Shown one piece after another: positions 62,044 to 64,000 of a stretch of DNA of 64,000 nucleotides. The stretch spans positions 12,288,787 through 12,352,786 of the forward strand of contig CM053264.1 of NCBI GenBank assembly GCA_028583405.1, written 5' to 3'. The number at the start of each line of letters is the position of its first letter. The first letter of the stretch is position 1. This stretch comes from Pogonophryne albipinna (taxonomy: Eukaryota > Chordata > Actinopteri > Perciformes > Artedidraconidae). Under the pieces are notes generated by a model, which had not been told where the DNA came from, made no database searches, and worked only from the letters and a program-made list of their open reading frames with translations. Made by a program: the position numbers and the translations under genes.

Positions 62044-63233
62044 TAGGGGTGTAACGGTACACGTACCCGTACTGAAATTATTCGGTACGGGCCCTTCGGT
62101 TTGGTAACGAAGTGTACCGAACGAATATAGCGTTAAACGTAAAAAATTGAGAACATGAACAACTTTCTGGAAGTAATCTCAGGTATATATCATAGAGCGA
62201 GCAAGTCATTTCATTGGACGAGAGGCATACTATGAGAGCTGGTCACAGGGATGCGTTCAAATGTAGTCAGTAATTTGAGGAACTGTCGAAATGGCGAACG
62301 CAGATAAAGTTGAGCTCGAAAATCCTCCAGCATCATTGAAGTCTCCGGTTTGGGAACATTTTGGTTTCGCAGTTACGTACAAGGATGATGGACAAAGACA
62401 GGTGGACCGAACCAAAGCTGTTTGTCGGCATTGTTAAACTAAAATTGGTTATATTACGCGGCTGGCAATACATCAAACTTGCACACTCATTTGAAAAGGA
62501 ATCACCCGAACGTGAATATCACCGGTACCAAAAGAAAAAAGCCTGAAGTGCAAACCCAACTCCCACTAGCATTTAAGCCTCCACCACTCACAAAAAGTTC
62601 AGACCGAGCCAAAGCTAATAAAAACGCCAAATATCCTTATGTTGCCATGTTAGCAAAGCGCTACCTGGCTGTATCTGCTACCTCTGTCCCTAGAGAGGGT
62701 GTTCTCCACAGCAGGAGACATTGTTAGTGCCAGCAGATCTGCCCTTTCGGCAAGCAATGTGGACAAGTTCATCTTTCTTTAAAAAAACATGAAAATACAA
62801 TGACAAGCAAGTCATAATGTCAAACTGGCTGCTTAGGTACTAGTACAGTTCAAATACAGATTATTTCAGTTCATCAAAATGCTGCACCTTAATGTTTATT
62901 TTATTATATTTTGTATTTATTTGAGTGAATATTCATAGTTTAATAATAATTAAAAATGCAAAACTAATAGTTTATGTTTTGTGAGTACTAGTACAGTAAA
63001 GTTCAAATACAGATTATTTCAGTTCATCGAAATGCTGCACCTTAATGTTTATTTTATTATATTTTGTATTTATTTGAATACATTATTCACAGTTTAATAA
63101 TAATTTAAAAAAATATATATTTAATGTTTTGTGATAATTTTTTCTGCTGTACCGAAAACGTACCGAACCGAACCGTGACCTAAAAACCGAGGTAGGTACC
63201 GAACCAAAATGTTTGTGAACCGTTACACCCCTA
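62044..63233 (+). mobile_element. Decayed ZBED-type hAT transposon with perfect TSD
   Basis: Ends TAGGGGTGTAACGGT and, inverted, TAGGGGTGTAACGGT are flanked by CAATCAAT exactly on both sides (62,036-62,043 and 63,234-63,241). Inside, + strand frames preserve pieces of a hAT transposase: a BED-finger remnant (AVCRHC ... HTHLKRNHPNV) and, after a large deletion, the C-terminal dimerisation signature AKRYLAVSATSVPREGV. Stops and frame changes separate the pieces. A roughly 120-bp direct duplication ('tcaaatacagattatttcag' at 62,850 and 63,003 regions) occupies the 3' part. Confidence 0.9.
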
Positions 63234-63525
63234 CAATCAATATTAACTTGGAAAGCCACAATATTAATATTTTAACTCAATGACATAGGTGATATTATTG
63301 TGGCACATCAGTAAAGCCTTACATATGCATATATAAGGTGGCAGACGTAATTTAATGAATTTTAACTGAATGAGTTTGTTTCACTCTTAGACCAGCAGGG
63401 GTACCAAATCTATGCAGACTGCTGCAATAAGTACATTAATTAACTGTCTCATCGATGTTTGTCTGAATGAATATGATACTATTAACAATCATATTATTCC
63501 TATCAGCTGTCAATCACTGTTAATA

Positions 63526-63595
63526 AATAATAATAATAATAGATTTAATTTGTTAGCGCTTTTACAGGTGCTCAAAGACGCTTTACAGATATAGT
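63526..63595. repeat. Dispersed fish repeat ('caaagacgctttacag')
   Basis: Shares (AAT)n, 'agcgctttt' and 'ctcaaagacgctttacag' with the copy at 15,170-15,245. Confidence 0.6.
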
Positions 63596-64000
63596 GAAGA
63601 ACTGTTATGATTCACATATTCATTTATTATTGAATAAACTATATTTTTTGGAGGAGTTAATGATGAATGTTCATCAAGATGCTTGCTCACCCTCCTTCAA
63701 ATTTGAAAAACAAGTAATTATATCATTATTGATATACAGTTACAACCTTGACTTTGCATCAGAAAGAACAAACATTAAAGAAGTGACTAACTGCATCAGT
63801 TAGGGTTAAAAAACGTGTATTCAGCTAAAACATATACATCGCTGCAGTAAGTTATTGTCCAGTGGAAAGTTCTTACCTACTGGCCTAGTTAAATCAAAGT
63901 GGTTACTTTTTTTTTGTCTGGGCAGTGTAGTTTTACACACCGTCTTATTTTACTTTCTCAGGACTTAAAACAGTTTTTTGGGGGCAGACCCCCTCACGCC
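63596..64000. other. Spacer at window end, nothing recognised
   Basis: AT-rich sequence with no coding signal; the last bases 'tttgggggcagaccccctca' resemble the start of another dispersed repeat cut by the window edge. Confidence 0.4.

Overview
This is a vertebrate nuclear window, almost certainly from a ray-finned (teleost, probably percomorph) fish. Genes are split by short GT-AG introns. A tandem family of gamma-crystallins includes Met-rich, Trp-poor 'M' members typical of fish lenses. The intergenic space is full of fish-style hAT, TTAA-type, LINE, SINE and Ty3/Gypsy sequences and long (CA)n, (TC)n and (TCTG)n tracts. Nothing bacterial or viral is present apart from a decayed LTR retrotransposon.

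Layout. 1-7.3 kb: no recognised gene; a SINE, a hAT-related repeat and a 1.24 kb solo LTR with a perfect 5-bp target duplication. 7.3-8.16 kb: three exon-like ORFs that splice in phase into an unrecognised C-terminus (tentative). 8.8-9.8 kb: LINE reverse-transcriptase remnant and a second solo LTR. 9.8-14.4 kb (+): 3' half of boule (boll), a germ-cell RNA-binding protein gene. Its Tyr/Gln-rich exon has grown into a 1.7 kb minisatellite encoding about 95 copies of a PV(Y/H)H(Q/E)Q hexapeptide, with two in-frame stops. A hAT element with a perfect 8-bp TSD sits in one intron, and no RRM core exons are visible. 16-33 kb: gamma-crystallin cluster of six apparently intact three-exon genes (+, -, -, -, +, +) and one truncated exon-2 relic. 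The last member is gamma-S-like (crygs). 36.8-51.2 kb (+): a PEA3-subfamily ETS factor best matched to etv5 (etv5a), 12 coding exons, 458 aa. Its last large intron holds a nested stack: hAT element, 37-bp minisatellite, LTR retrotransposon. 53.5-61.2 kb (-): ndfip2, a Nedd4-family ubiquitin-ligase adaptor, seven coding exons, 251 aa. 61.3-64 kb: simple repeats and a decayed ZBED-type hAT element with a perfect TSD.

How it fits together. The crystallins form one lens regulatory neighbourhood: TATA boxes lie 50-80 bp upstream of the ATGs, two genes are divergent with 518 bp between start codons, and three M-type genes carry a TGA(C/G)TCA (Maf/AP-1-like) site about 100 bp upstream of their ATGs. 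The crygs-etv5 adjacency matches the human 3q27 neighbourhood as I recall it. Everything here is by reading; exon joins come from splice consensus plus protein continuity, and no database was searched.
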